This document shows positions 1 through 5,678 of a stretch of DNA of 6,541 bases, piece after piece. The notes below the pieces were generated by a model. It was not told the DNA's origin. It ran no database searches and saw only the letters and a list, made by a program, of their open reading frames with translations. The DNA is taken from the NCBI GenBank assembly GCA_025359585.1, contig JANYFX010000555.1, positions 1 through 6,541 of the forward strand, given 5' to 3'. A program made the position numbers and the translations under genes. This stretch comes from Rhizobacter sp. (lineage in GTDB: Bacteria > Pseudomonadota > Gammaproteobacteria > Burkholderiales > Burkholderiaceae_C). Position 1 is the stretch's first letter. Every line of letters starts with the position of its first letter.

Positions 1-137
1 CGCTCGAAAGCGCGGTCCAGCAAGACCAGGTGTACGCGACGGCGCCGGTGCCCGAGCCGTCGACCTATGCGCAGATGATCGGCGGCCTGGTCGGCATGGG
101 CCTGTTCGCACGCCGTCGCAGCGTGCGCCAGGACTGA
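1..137 (+). CDS. PEP-CTERM sorting domain protein, C-terminal end only (5' end outside window)
   Basis: Only the last 44 codons are present, in the frame beginning at base 3 and ending with TGA at 135-137. The tail has the three parts of a PEP-CTERM signal in order: the motif VPEPSTYA (about residues 16-23 of the visible part), a short hydrophobic glycine-rich stretch (QMIGGLVGMGLFA), and an arginine cluster (RRR) followed by SVRQD. By established knowledge such tails direct exported proteins to the exosortase/EpsH system, which removes the signal and usually links the protein to the exopolysaccharide-rich surface of Gram-negative biofilm or floc formers. The functional domain lies upstream of the window, so nothing can be said about what this protein does. 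It converges with the sigma-54 activator gene and is separated from the malonate genes by a terminator, so it is probably unrelated to them. Confidence 0.88.
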   Translation, partial: LESAVQQDQVYATAPVPEPSTYAQMIGGLVGMGLFARRRSVRQD

Positions 138-156
138 TCACCGCCCGTCGGTGATC
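136..156 (+). repeat. Perfect 8-bp inverted repeat overlapping the stop codon
   Basis: GATCACCG (136-143) and CGGTGATC (149-156) are exact reverse complements around a 5-base loop (CCCGT). The first arm contains the last two bases of the TGA stop of the PEP-CTERM gene. No T-tract follows, so by itself it is not a typical intrinsic terminator. It may protect the mRNA 3' end or work in tandem with the terminator hairpin nine bases further on. Confidence 0.6.
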
Positions 157-164
157 GTTGAGCG

Positions 165-192
165 AGGGCGGCGCGAGCCGCCCTTTTTCTTT
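165..192 (+). terminator. Rho-independent terminator of the PEP-CTERM gene
   Basis: AGGGCGGC (165-172) pairs perfectly with GCCGCCCT (177-184) around the tetraloop GCGA. It is followed by a T-rich run (TTTTCTTT, 185-192). This is a classic intrinsic terminator for + strand transcription. The opposite strand has no T-tract after the hairpin, so it should not efficiently stop transcripts of the convergent sigma-54 activator gene, whose stop codon lies at 206-208. Confidence 0.85.
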
Positions 193-205
193 GTGCGACC
201 GATGC

Positions 206-1705
206 TCAGTCGGCCGCGCCGCGTTGCGCCAGCGCGAGCTTCTCGTACAGCGTCGCGCGCGAGATGCCGAGCAGGCGCGACGCGGCCAGCTTGTTGCCGC
301 CGGTCGCGGCCATCGCTTCGCGGATCGCGCGGCCTTCGAGTTCGGCGACCGCTTCCGAGAGCGGCTTGACGGCGCCGCCCGGGCGCACCGCTTCGCGCAC
401 GAGCGCCGCGATGCGCGGCGGCGCGAGTGGCTTCGCGGGTGGCGATTCCGCCGCCAGCCCGGCGAAATGCGCCGCGGTCAGCAGCAGGTCGTCGGTCATC
501 AGGCTCGCCTGCTCGAGCGCGTTGCGCAGTTCGCGGATGTTGCCGGGCCAGCGGTGGTGTGCGAGCAGATCGAGCGCATCGGCCGAGAGCGTCTTGTGCG
601 CGAGGCCGCTGCGCCGCGCGATGTCTTCCGAGAGTGTGTCGACCAGCGCCTCGAGATCGGTGAGGCGCTCGCGCAGCGCCGGCAGGCGGATCGGCAGCAC
701 GTTGAGCCGGTAGAACAGGTCGGCGCGAAAACTGCCGGCGGCCACCATCGCCGGCAGATCGCGGCTCGTGGCCGCAATGATGCGCACGTCAATGCGTTGC
801 ACCTGGTTGCTGCCCAGCGGCTCGACTTCCTGCTCCTGCAGCACCCGCAGCAGCTTGCTCTGCAGCGCCAGCGGCATGTCGCCGATCTCGTCGAGCAGCA
901 AGGTGCCGCCGTCGGCGATCTTGAACTTGCCGTCGCGGCCCTTGCGCTCGGCGCCGGTGTAGGCGCCGGGCGCCACGCCGAAGAACTCGGCTTCGAGCAA
1001 GGTCTCGGGCACGGCCGCGATGTTGATGCCGATGAAAGGCTTGGCCGCACGCAGGCTCGCGGCGTGAATGCCGTGCGCGAGCAGTTCCTTGCCGGTGCCG
1101 GTTTCACCGAGCAGCAAGACGGTGCTGTCGGTTTGCGCCACCCGCCGCGCCTGGCGCTTCACTTCGACCGCCGCCGCGCTCGCGCCCACAAAGCTCGCGA
1201 GCGAGTGTTTGGGCTTGCGGTGCTGCGTGAGGTGCGCGGCAAGCTGTTCGCGCGCTTCGACCAACTCGCGCTGCAACTGCGAGAACTTCGCCATCAGCGG
1301 CTGCATCGTGGTTTCGGGGTGGTCGAGCAGCACCATGCCCATCGCGCCGATCACCTGGCCGGCGGCATCGCGCAGCGGCAGGCGGCTGACGAGAAAGGTG
1401 CCGGCATGGTTGCTGAGCAGGTCGACCAGGATCGCCTGGCCGGTGTCGATCACCTGCGCCATCAGCGTGTTCGGCACGACCTCTTCGACACGCCGGCCGA
1501 CGAAGTCTTCCTCGGCGTGGCCAAGGCTGGGCAGGAACTGCTTGTAGCCCTCGCTGATCCAGACGATGCGGTGCTCGCGGTCGACCACCATCATGCCCAT
1601 CGCGGTGCTGGCCAGCGTGTCGAACATGCTCTGCGCGGCGAGCTTGAGCACCGCGTCGGCGTCGGCGGGCAGCTGGGATGAGCGGGGAATTTCGTGGCGG
1701 GGCAT
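206..1705 (-). CDS. Sigma-54-dependent transcriptional activator with PAS sensor, AAA+ and Fis-type HTH domains
   Basis: A 499-residue enhancer-binding protein that would use ATP hydrolysis to open sigma-54 RNA polymerase promoters. Residues about 25-130 form a PAS-like sensor (MGMMVVDREHRIVWIS core), followed by a helical linker (about 135-165). The AAA+ domain (about 170-400) has Walker A GETGTGKE at 200-207, the sigma-54 contact loop GAYTGA at 247-252 (Tyr for the usual Phe), Walker B GGTLLLDEIGDM at 266-277, arginine-finger region FRADLFYRLN at 326-335 and the sensor II segment WPGNIREL at 386-393. A Fis-like DNA-binding helix-turn-helix (GGNKLAASRLLGISRATLYEKL region, 469-490) ends it. 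There is no phosphoacceptor receiver domain, so it probably senses a small ligand or redox state. I chose ATG 1703-1705. The frame stays open to an ATG at 1799-1801, but those 32 extra codons look non-coding, with an unusual share of A/T-ending and rare codons such as CTA, GGA and CGA. A weak AGGGTG precedes the longer start, so that alternative is not excluded. The target genes are unknown. Its divergent position makes the malonate operon a candidate. Confidence 0.9.
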   Translation of the reverse strand: MPRHEIPRSSQLPADADAVLKLAAQSMFDTLASTAMGMMVVDREHRIVWISEGYKQFLPSLGHAEEDFVGRRVEEVVPNTLMAQVIDTGQAILVDLLSNHAGTFLVSRLPLRDAAGQVIGAMGMVLLDHPETTMQPLMAKFSQLQRELVEAREQLAAHLTQHRKPKHSLASFVGASAAAVEVKRQARRVAQTDSTVLLLGETGTGKELLAHGIHAASLRAAKPFIGINIAAVPETLLEAEFFGVAPGAYTGAERKGRDGKFKIADGGTLLLDEIGDMPLALQSKLLRVLQEQEVEPLGSNQVQRIDVRIIAATSRDLPAMVAAGSFRADLFYRLNVLPIRLPALRERLTDLEALVDTLSEDIARRSGLAHKTLSADALDLLAHHRWPGNIRELRNALEQASLMTDDLLLTAAHFAGLAAESPPAKPLAPPRIAALVREAVRPGGAVKPLSEAVAELEGRAIREAMAATGGNKLAASRLLGISRATLYEKLALAQRGAAD

Positions 1706-1853
1706 CAGGTGTCGCAAGTGTCCGAATGGCAGGCACTGTAGCGGCTGAAGCGCGCCCGCGTGAGCAGGCAAACACCCGGTCAGCGCGTGCCGGGCCCGCA
1801 TTCACATTCACCCTGTTCTTGTAATTATGAATTATTGATTGTAGAGTTTGGCG
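1706..1853. promoter_or_regulatory. Divergent control region between the sigma-54 activator and the malonate operon
   Basis: This 148-base gap separates two genes transcribed away from each other. Most of it is GC-rich, but about 1817-1848 is strikingly A/T-rich, as expected of a promoter/operator in this genome. On the - strand the hexamer CATAAT (complement of 1824-1829) resembles a -10 element for the activator gene, without a convincing -35 at the right distance. The island is therefore likely shared by both directions, so one bound regulator could affect both genes. I see no full -24/-12 sigma-54 promoter in this stretch. Confidence 0.65.
1817..1847 (+). promoter_or_regulatory. Candidate matR promoter and overlapping GntR-type operator
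   Basis: TTGTAA (1819-1824) and TAGAGT (1842-1847) lie 17 bases apart and each matches four of six positions of the -35 and -10 consensus. The pentamer TTGTA occurs at 1819-1823 and again at 1839-1843, exactly 20 bases apart in the same orientation. The heptamer TCTTGTA at 1817-1823 equals one arm of the MatR operator reported for Rhizobium leguminosarum (recalled from the literature as TCTTGTA/TACACGA). Between the two copies is a 13-base palindrome TAATT-ATG-AATTA (1822-1834). A repressor bound here would block polymerase. This is inference from motif resemblance and position. Confidence 0.45.
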
Positions 1854-2543
1854 ATGGTCACCCCCACCCCCCTGCGCCCGGCGTCGATGCACGAAGAGGT
1901 CGCGACCCGGCTGCGAAGCATGATCTTCGAGCGCCAGCTCGCACCCGGCCAGTGGATCGACGAACTGGCCCTGGCGAACGACTGGCACATCAGCCGCACG
2001 CCGCTGCGCGAAGCCCTGAAAGTGCTGGCCGCCGAAGGCCTGGTGACCTCGGTGCCGCGCCAGGGTTGCAAGGTCACCGAGATGTCGGAAGACGACGCCG
2101 ACGAGCTGTTCCCGGTGATGGCGCTGCTCGAAGGCCGCTGCGCTTTCGAGGCGGTGCGCAAGGCAACCGACGCCGAAGTGAAAGGCCTGCGCCGCCTGCA
2201 CGAGGTGCTCGAAAAACACGCGGCCGCGAACAACATCGACGGGTACTACCGCGCCAACCACGACTTCCACACCCGCGTGCAGGCACTCGCCGCGAACCGC
2301 TGGCTCGACCGCGCCACCAACGAGCTGCGCCGCTTCCTGCGCTTGCTGCGTGGGCGCCAGTTGAACTGGCCGGGCCGCATGGCCGCCTCGATCAACGAAC
2401 ACCGCGTGTTGATCGACGCTTTCGAGCAGCGCGACGCGGTGCGCGCCGAGCGCGTGATGCACGACCACCTGATGGCGCAACTGGTCGCACTGAAGGCGCT
2501 GCGCGCCAACGAAAAATTGCAAGGAGTCACGCATGCTGGATGA
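1854..2543 (+). CDS. matR: GntR family regulator of the FadR/FCD subfamily, MatR-like, first gene of the malonate operon
   Basis: A 229-residue regulator with a winged helix-turn-helix at about residues 12-75 (typical GntR signature SRTPLREALKVLAAEGLV at 48-65, wing PRQGCKV at 68-74). An all-helical FCD ligand-binding domain follows at about 80-215. The FCD metal-site positions appear as Asn135, His139, His183 and His205, with Asn where many members have Asp, a common variant. By family knowledge FCD regulators bind small carboxylates. Next to matA and matB the likely effector is malonate or malonyl-CoA. The length is typical. ATG 1854 was chosen over an in-frame TTG at 1848, which has no spacing for a ribosome site, and over ATG 1887, which lacks one too. 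AGAG at 1843-1846 is only a weak Shine-Dalgarno. The 3' end overlaps matA by 11 bases, so the regulator is co-transcribed with the pathway it probably controls. The family call is secure; the MatR role is inferred from context. Confidence 0.88.
   Translation: MVTPTPLRPASMHEEVATRLRSMIFERQLAPGQWIDELALANDWHISRTPLREALKVLAAEGLVTSVPRQGCKVTEMSEDDADELFPVMALLEGRCAFEAVRKATDAEVKGLRRLHEVLEKHAAANNIDGYYRANHDFHTRVQALAANRWLDRATNELRRFLRLLRGRQLNWPGRMAASINEHRVLIDAFEQRDAVRAERVMHDHLMAQLVALKALRANEKLQGVTHAG
2521..2526 (+). promoter_or_regulatory. Ribosome binding site of matA, inside the end of matR
   Basis: AAGGAG lies six bases before ATG 2533, a near-perfect Shine-Dalgarno. It fixes the matA start even though this start lies within the matR coding region, and it suggests translational coupling of regulator and enzyme. 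Confidence 0.8.
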
Positions 2544-3831
2544 GCTCAGGAGTGCCGCCCGCAAGGTCGGCAGCGAACGCAGCCTGCGCGGCTTGCTGAT
2601 CGACTGCAAACGCCTGCTCTCGGAGCGCGGCGAAGCCAACAGCGCGGGCATCGCCCACGATCTGGTGGCGCGGTTTTCGGCGCTGCCCGACGAGCAGCAA
2701 GGCACGTTCTTCGAACGTTTGTCGAGCGACTTCAGCCCCGACCCGAAGGCCGTGCTGAAAAGCGCGCAGGCGTATGCCGAAGCGCCCAACGCGCACAACC
2801 TTGCGCTGCTGACGCAGACCACCGAGCCACCGCGGCAAGAGCTGCTCCGGCGCATCAACCGCTCGCCGGGTGGCACGTCGAGCATCGTCGCGATGCGCCG
2901 TGCGCTGCTGGCCCGCGTGGCGAAGAAGCCCGAGCTGCAAGCCGTGGAAGCCGACTTCCTGCACCTGCTGTCGAGCTGGTTCAACCCGGGCTTTCTGCAA
3001 CTGCAGCGCGTCGACTGGAACTCGCCGGCACAGTTGCTGGAGCAGATCATCCAGCACGAAGCGGTGCACCAGATCGACGGCTGGGACGACCTGCGCCGCC
3101 GCCTGCAGCCCGACCGCCGCTGCTTCGCGTTCTTCCACCCGCAGCTGCCGCACGAGCCGCTGATTTTCGTGGAGGTGGCGCTGCTGCCCGAGATGCCGGG
3201 CCAGATCGCGCCGCTGATCGACAAAGCCTCGAAGCCGCTGCTGCCGAGCCAGTTCAAGGTGGCCGCGTTCTACTCGATCAGCAACTGCCAGCCGGGCCTG
3301 AAGGGCGTGTCGCTCGGCAACTTCCTCATCAAGCGCGTGGCCGAAGAACTCAAGCGCGAACTGCCGCAGCTCAAGACCTTCTGCACGCTCTCGCCGTTGC
3401 CCGGCTTCGCGCGCTGGGTGCGCGCCGATTCAGTCTGCGAGGGTTTGCCGAAGGCGCGTGCGCAAACGTTGACGGAAGCCCATCAAGCCCTGCTCGCAGC
3501 CTGCGGCGGCGACTTCGACAAGATCACGACCGCCGCTGCGCTGCGCACACTGAACGCCGATGCGAGCGCGGCTTTGCTGCGCCTCGGCGCCCATTACCTT
3601 GCCTGCCACTCACCTACCCGCAGCGGCGACCCGGTGGCGCGCTTTCACCTCGACAATGGCGCCCGGCTCGAACGGCTGAACGCGCTCGGCGACCTGTCGG
3701 TCAAGGGCGCGAAACAGTCGTTCGGGCTGATGGTGAATTACCTCTACGATCTGCAGAAGATCGAAGCGCACCACGAAAAATTCGTTCAGGGCGAGGTGGC
3801 GCATTCACGCGCCGTCTCGGCCCTGCTCTGA
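2533..3831 (+). CDS. matA: Malonyl-CoA decarboxylase
   Basis: A 432-residue cytoplasmic enzyme converting malonyl-CoA to acetyl-CoA and CO2, the energy-independent second step of malonate use. The N-terminal half (about 1-190) is the helical MCD_N domain and the rest is the GNAT-like catalytic MCD domain. Recognisable blocks are FHPQLPHEPLIFVEVALLP (201-219), FYSISNCQPGLKGVSLGNFL (246-265), TLSPLPGF (285-292) and FHLDNGARLERLNALGDLS (371-389), then FGLMVNYLY (397-405). By analogy with human MLYCD, Ser287 and His372 correspond to the catalytic Ser and His. The spacing of the two Ser blocks (39 residues) matches my memory of the human numbering. The length fits bacterial MatA, which lacks the mitochondrial/peroxisomal targeting parts of the animal enzyme. 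A strong ribosome site lies six bases upstream. It overlaps matR by 11 bases and is followed 37 bases later by the binding-protein gene. All key blocks are intact, so it should be active. Confidence 0.95.
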   Translation: MLDELRSAARKVGSERSLRGLLIDCKRLLSERGEANSAGIAHDLVARFSALPDEQQGTFFERLSSDFSPDPKAVLKSAQAYAEAPNAHNLALLTQTTEPPRQELLRRINRSPGGTSSIVAMRRALLARVAKKPELQAVEADFLHLLSSWFNPGFLQLQRVDWNSPAQLLEQIIQHEAVHQIDGWDDLRRRLQPDRRCFAFFHPQLPHEPLIFVEVALLPEMPGQIAPLIDKASKPLLPSQFKVAAFYSISNCQPGLKGVSLGNFLIKRVAEELKRELPQLKTFCTLSPLPGFARWVRADSVCEGLPKARAQTLTEAHQALLAACGGDFDKITTAAALRTLNADASAALLRLGAHYLACHSPTRSGDPVARFHLDNGARLERLNALGDLSVKGAKQSFGLMVNYLYDLQKIEAHHEKFVQGEVAHSRAVSALL

Positions 3832-3868
3832 CATTCATCGAACCCCAAAACACTCGACGGAGACCCGA

Positions 3869-4861
3869 ATGACAACATCCCCCTCGCGCCGCCTGGCATT
3901 GCGCGCCGCCCTGCTCTGCACCGCGGCACTCGGCGCGAGCCCGTGGGCCGCTGCGCAAAGCACCTGGCCGAGCAAACCCGTGACCATCGTCGTGCCCTTC
4001 CCGGCCGGTGGTGGCACCGACGCCTTCGCGCGGCCGCTGTTCGCCGTGATGGGCAAGAACCTCGGCAAGCAGTTCGTGATCGACAACAAGGGCGGCGCCG
4101 GTGGCAACGTGGGCGCCACCATCGCCGCCAAGGCCGCGCCAGACGGCTACACGCTTTTTATGGGCGCGGTTCACCACACCATCGCGCCGAGCATGTACCC
4201 CAAGCTCGACTACAACCTCGAAGCCGACTTCATCCCCGTCGGCCTGATCTCGAGCGTGCCGCAGGTGATCGTGATCAATGCGCAGCGCCTTCCGGTCACC
4301 GACCTCAAGGGCCTGCTCGAGTACGTGCGCAAGAACCCCGGCAAGGTCAACTACGGCTCGGCCGGCAACGGCACTTCGCACCACCTCGCCGGCGAGCTTT
4401 TCAAGCTGCAGACGCAGACCTTCATCACCCACATTCCGTACCGCGGCGCCGGCCCGGCATTGCAAGACCTGATCGCCGGCCAGGTCGACATGATGTTCGA
4501 CGGCCTGGGCTCGTCGGCCACCCACATCAAGAGCGGCCGCATCAAGGCGCTGGCCGTGGCCTCGCCGAAACGCGCACCGGGTTTTGCCGAAGTGCCGACC
4601 AGCGCCGAAGCCGGCCTGCCCACCTACCAGGTCGCCACCTGGTACGGCCTGTGGGCGCCCAAGGGCACGCCGAAAGAGGTGGTCGATCGGGTGCGCGCCG
4701 AGCTGGGCAAGGCGCTCAACTCCGAAGAGATCGTCAAGACCTGGAACGGCCTGGGCGCGGAAACACCCGACCTGTACGGCGACGCTTTCGGCAAGTTCGT
4801 CAGCAGCGAAACCAAACGCTGGGCCGAGGTGGTGAAAGGCTCCGGCGCGAAGCTGGAGTGA
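3869..4861 (+). CDS. Bug family tripartite tricarboxylate transporter substrate-binding protein
   Basis: A 330-residue periplasmic solute-binding protein. The N-terminus is a signal peptide: basic start SPSRRLALR, hydrophobic core, and a probable cleavage site near WAAAQ at about residue 29. The SRR pair resembles a Tat motif but lacks the usual following hydrophobic pair, so Sec or Tat export cannot be settled. Mature-protein Bug hallmarks are VPFPAGGGTDAFAR (42-55), GGNVGA (78-83), PDGYTL (91-96), YGSAGNGTSHHLAGELF (162-178) and PYRGAGPALQDLIAGQVDMMFD (190-211). Bug proteins bind carboxylates, often between the two lobes through water-mediated contacts. Here malonate or a close relative is the obvious candidate from context. 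No TctA/TctB membrane partners lie in the window; they could be downstream of matB, or the protein may be an orphan that shares a distant permease. GGAG at 3859-3862 sits six bases before the ATG. The stop shares one base with the start of the next gene. Family is certain, ligand is inferred. Confidence 0.93.
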   Translation: MTTSPSRRLALRAALLCTAALGASPWAAAQSTWPSKPVTIVVPFPAGGGTDAFARPLFAVMGKNLGKQFVIDNKGGAGGNVGATIAAKAAPDGYTLFMGAVHHTIAPSMYPKLDYNLEADFIPVGLISSVPQVIVINAQRLPVTDLKGLLEYVRKNPGKVNYGSAGNGTSHHLAGELFKLQTQTFITHIPYRGAGPALQDLIAGQVDMMFDGLGSSATHIKSGRIKALAVASPKRAPGFAEVPTSAEAGLPTYQVATWYGLWAPKGTPKEVVDRVRAELGKALNSEEIVKTWNGLGAETPDLYGDAFGKFVSSETKRWAEVVKGSGAKLE

Positions 4862-5652
4862 TGGGCGGCGCGGTTCAATGGCTTGAGGCCGGCGCGTCGG
4901 GCGTGGCGCGTGTGACGCTCTCGAACCCGGGCAAGCTGAACGCGATCGACATCGGCATGTGGCGCGAGTTGCGTGCCTTGTTCAAACGTTTGCAAAGCCT
5001 GAACGCCGACGCCGCGCCGCGCGCTGTGATCGTCTGCGGAGCCGGTGGGCAGTTCGCCTCGGGTGGCGACATCGTTGAATTCGCGAACTTTCGTTTCGAT
5101 GAAGAAGCGCTGCACGACTTTCACGAAAACACCGTCGCGCCCGCGCTGCAGTCCCTGCTCGATTGCGACATTCCGATGCTCGCGCAGATCGACGGTGCAT
5201 GCATCGGTGGCGGGCTCGAGATCGCGGCCTGTTGCGACATCCGCGTCTGCGGCGAAAGCAGCCGCTTCGGCGCGCCGATCGCGAAGCTCGGCTTTCCGAT
5301 GGCGCCCGGCGAGCTGGAACGCCTGAGCAAAGTGTTCGCCGCCACGGTGCTGCGCGAGATGCTGCTGGAAGCACGTTTGTTCCACGCGCACGAAGCGCTG
5401 CGGGTCGGCGCGGTGCACGCGGTCGTCGCCGATGCCGATGTGGCTTCGACCACCTTGCAACGCGCCGAGCGCATCGCCGCGCTGTCACCTCAAGCCGCAC
5501 GCATCAACAAACGCACGCTGCGCCAGATCGCGGCCGGTGGGCCGACAGCCACCGAGCGGCGCGCGCACTTCGGCTATGCCGACAGCGCCGAGCACCGCGA
5601 AGGCATCGCCGCTTTCATCGACAAGCGGCCACCACGTTTCCAGCGCGCTTGA
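4861..5652 (+). CDS. Enoyl-CoA hydratase/isomerase (crotonase) superfamily protein with one catalytic Glu replaced
   Basis: A 263-residue crotonase-fold protein acting on an acyl-CoA thioester in the cytoplasm. The oxyanion-hole segments are visible: FASGGDIVEF (65-74) and GACIGGGLEIAACCDIRV (112-129). Glu120 in GGGLEIA matches the first catalytic glutamate of mitochondrial hydratase (rat Glu144). The second (rat Glu164), expected 20 residues later in a PE-x-x-LG context, is Ile140 here (FGAPIAKLG), and the usual GG-T-Q-RL that follows is GELERL. Ordinary hydration needs both acids, so the protein may instead be an isomerase, decarboxylase or thioester hydrolase of the superfamily. The C-terminal helices (SPQAARINKRTL; HREGIAAFIDKRPPRF) are typical. 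ATG 4861 overlaps the TGA of the previous gene by one base (TGATG), indicating coupling; GGAG at 4855-4858 is very close to the start. It sits between transporter and matB, so its substrate is probably malonyl-CoA-related or a product derived from it. Specific function unknown. Confidence 0.88.
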   Translation: MGGAVQWLEAGASGVARVTLSNPGKLNAIDIGMWRELRALFKRLQSLNADAAPRAVIVCGAGGQFASGGDIVEFANFRFDEEALHDFHENTVAPALQSLLDCDIPMLAQIDGACIGGGLEIAACCDIRVCGESSRFGAPIAKLGFPMAPGELERLSKVFAATVLREMLLEARLFHAHEALRVGAVHAVVADADVASTTLQRAERIAALSPQAARINKRTLRQIAAGGPTATERRAHFGYADSAEHREGIAAFIDKRPPRFQRA

Positions 5653-5678
5653 ACCCATTCCACAAAGAGAGCCACGCC

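Noticed and set aside
158..1681. A 507-codon open frame on the + strand opposite the sigma-54 activator
   Set aside because: Its translation is rich in Arg, Ala, Gln and His without any recognisable domain. It is the antisense shadow of a gene with complete AAA+ motifs in GC-rich DNA.
1728..1742. TGGCAG...GC resembling a -24/-12 sigma-54 promoter
   Set aside because: The GG and GC are separated by 11 rather than 10 bases, and this spacing is critical.
1791..1798. CGGGCCCG palindrome in the divergent region
   Set aside because: Eight-base GC palindromes are frequent by chance in such DNA, and the symmetry does not extend further.
1104..3257. A 717-codon open frame on the - strand spanning the control region, matR and part of matA
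   Set aside because: It crosses a promoter region and two well-supported genes on the other strand. Its composition is low-complexity Arg/Ala/His and it shows no domain. Long antisense frames are expected at this GC content.
3943..4860. The 306-codon upstream extension of the crotonase gene frame through the binding-protein gene
   Set aside because: The extension is Arg-rich and out of frame with the intact Bug protein. Crotonase similarity starts right after ATG 4861, so this is not a fusion protein.
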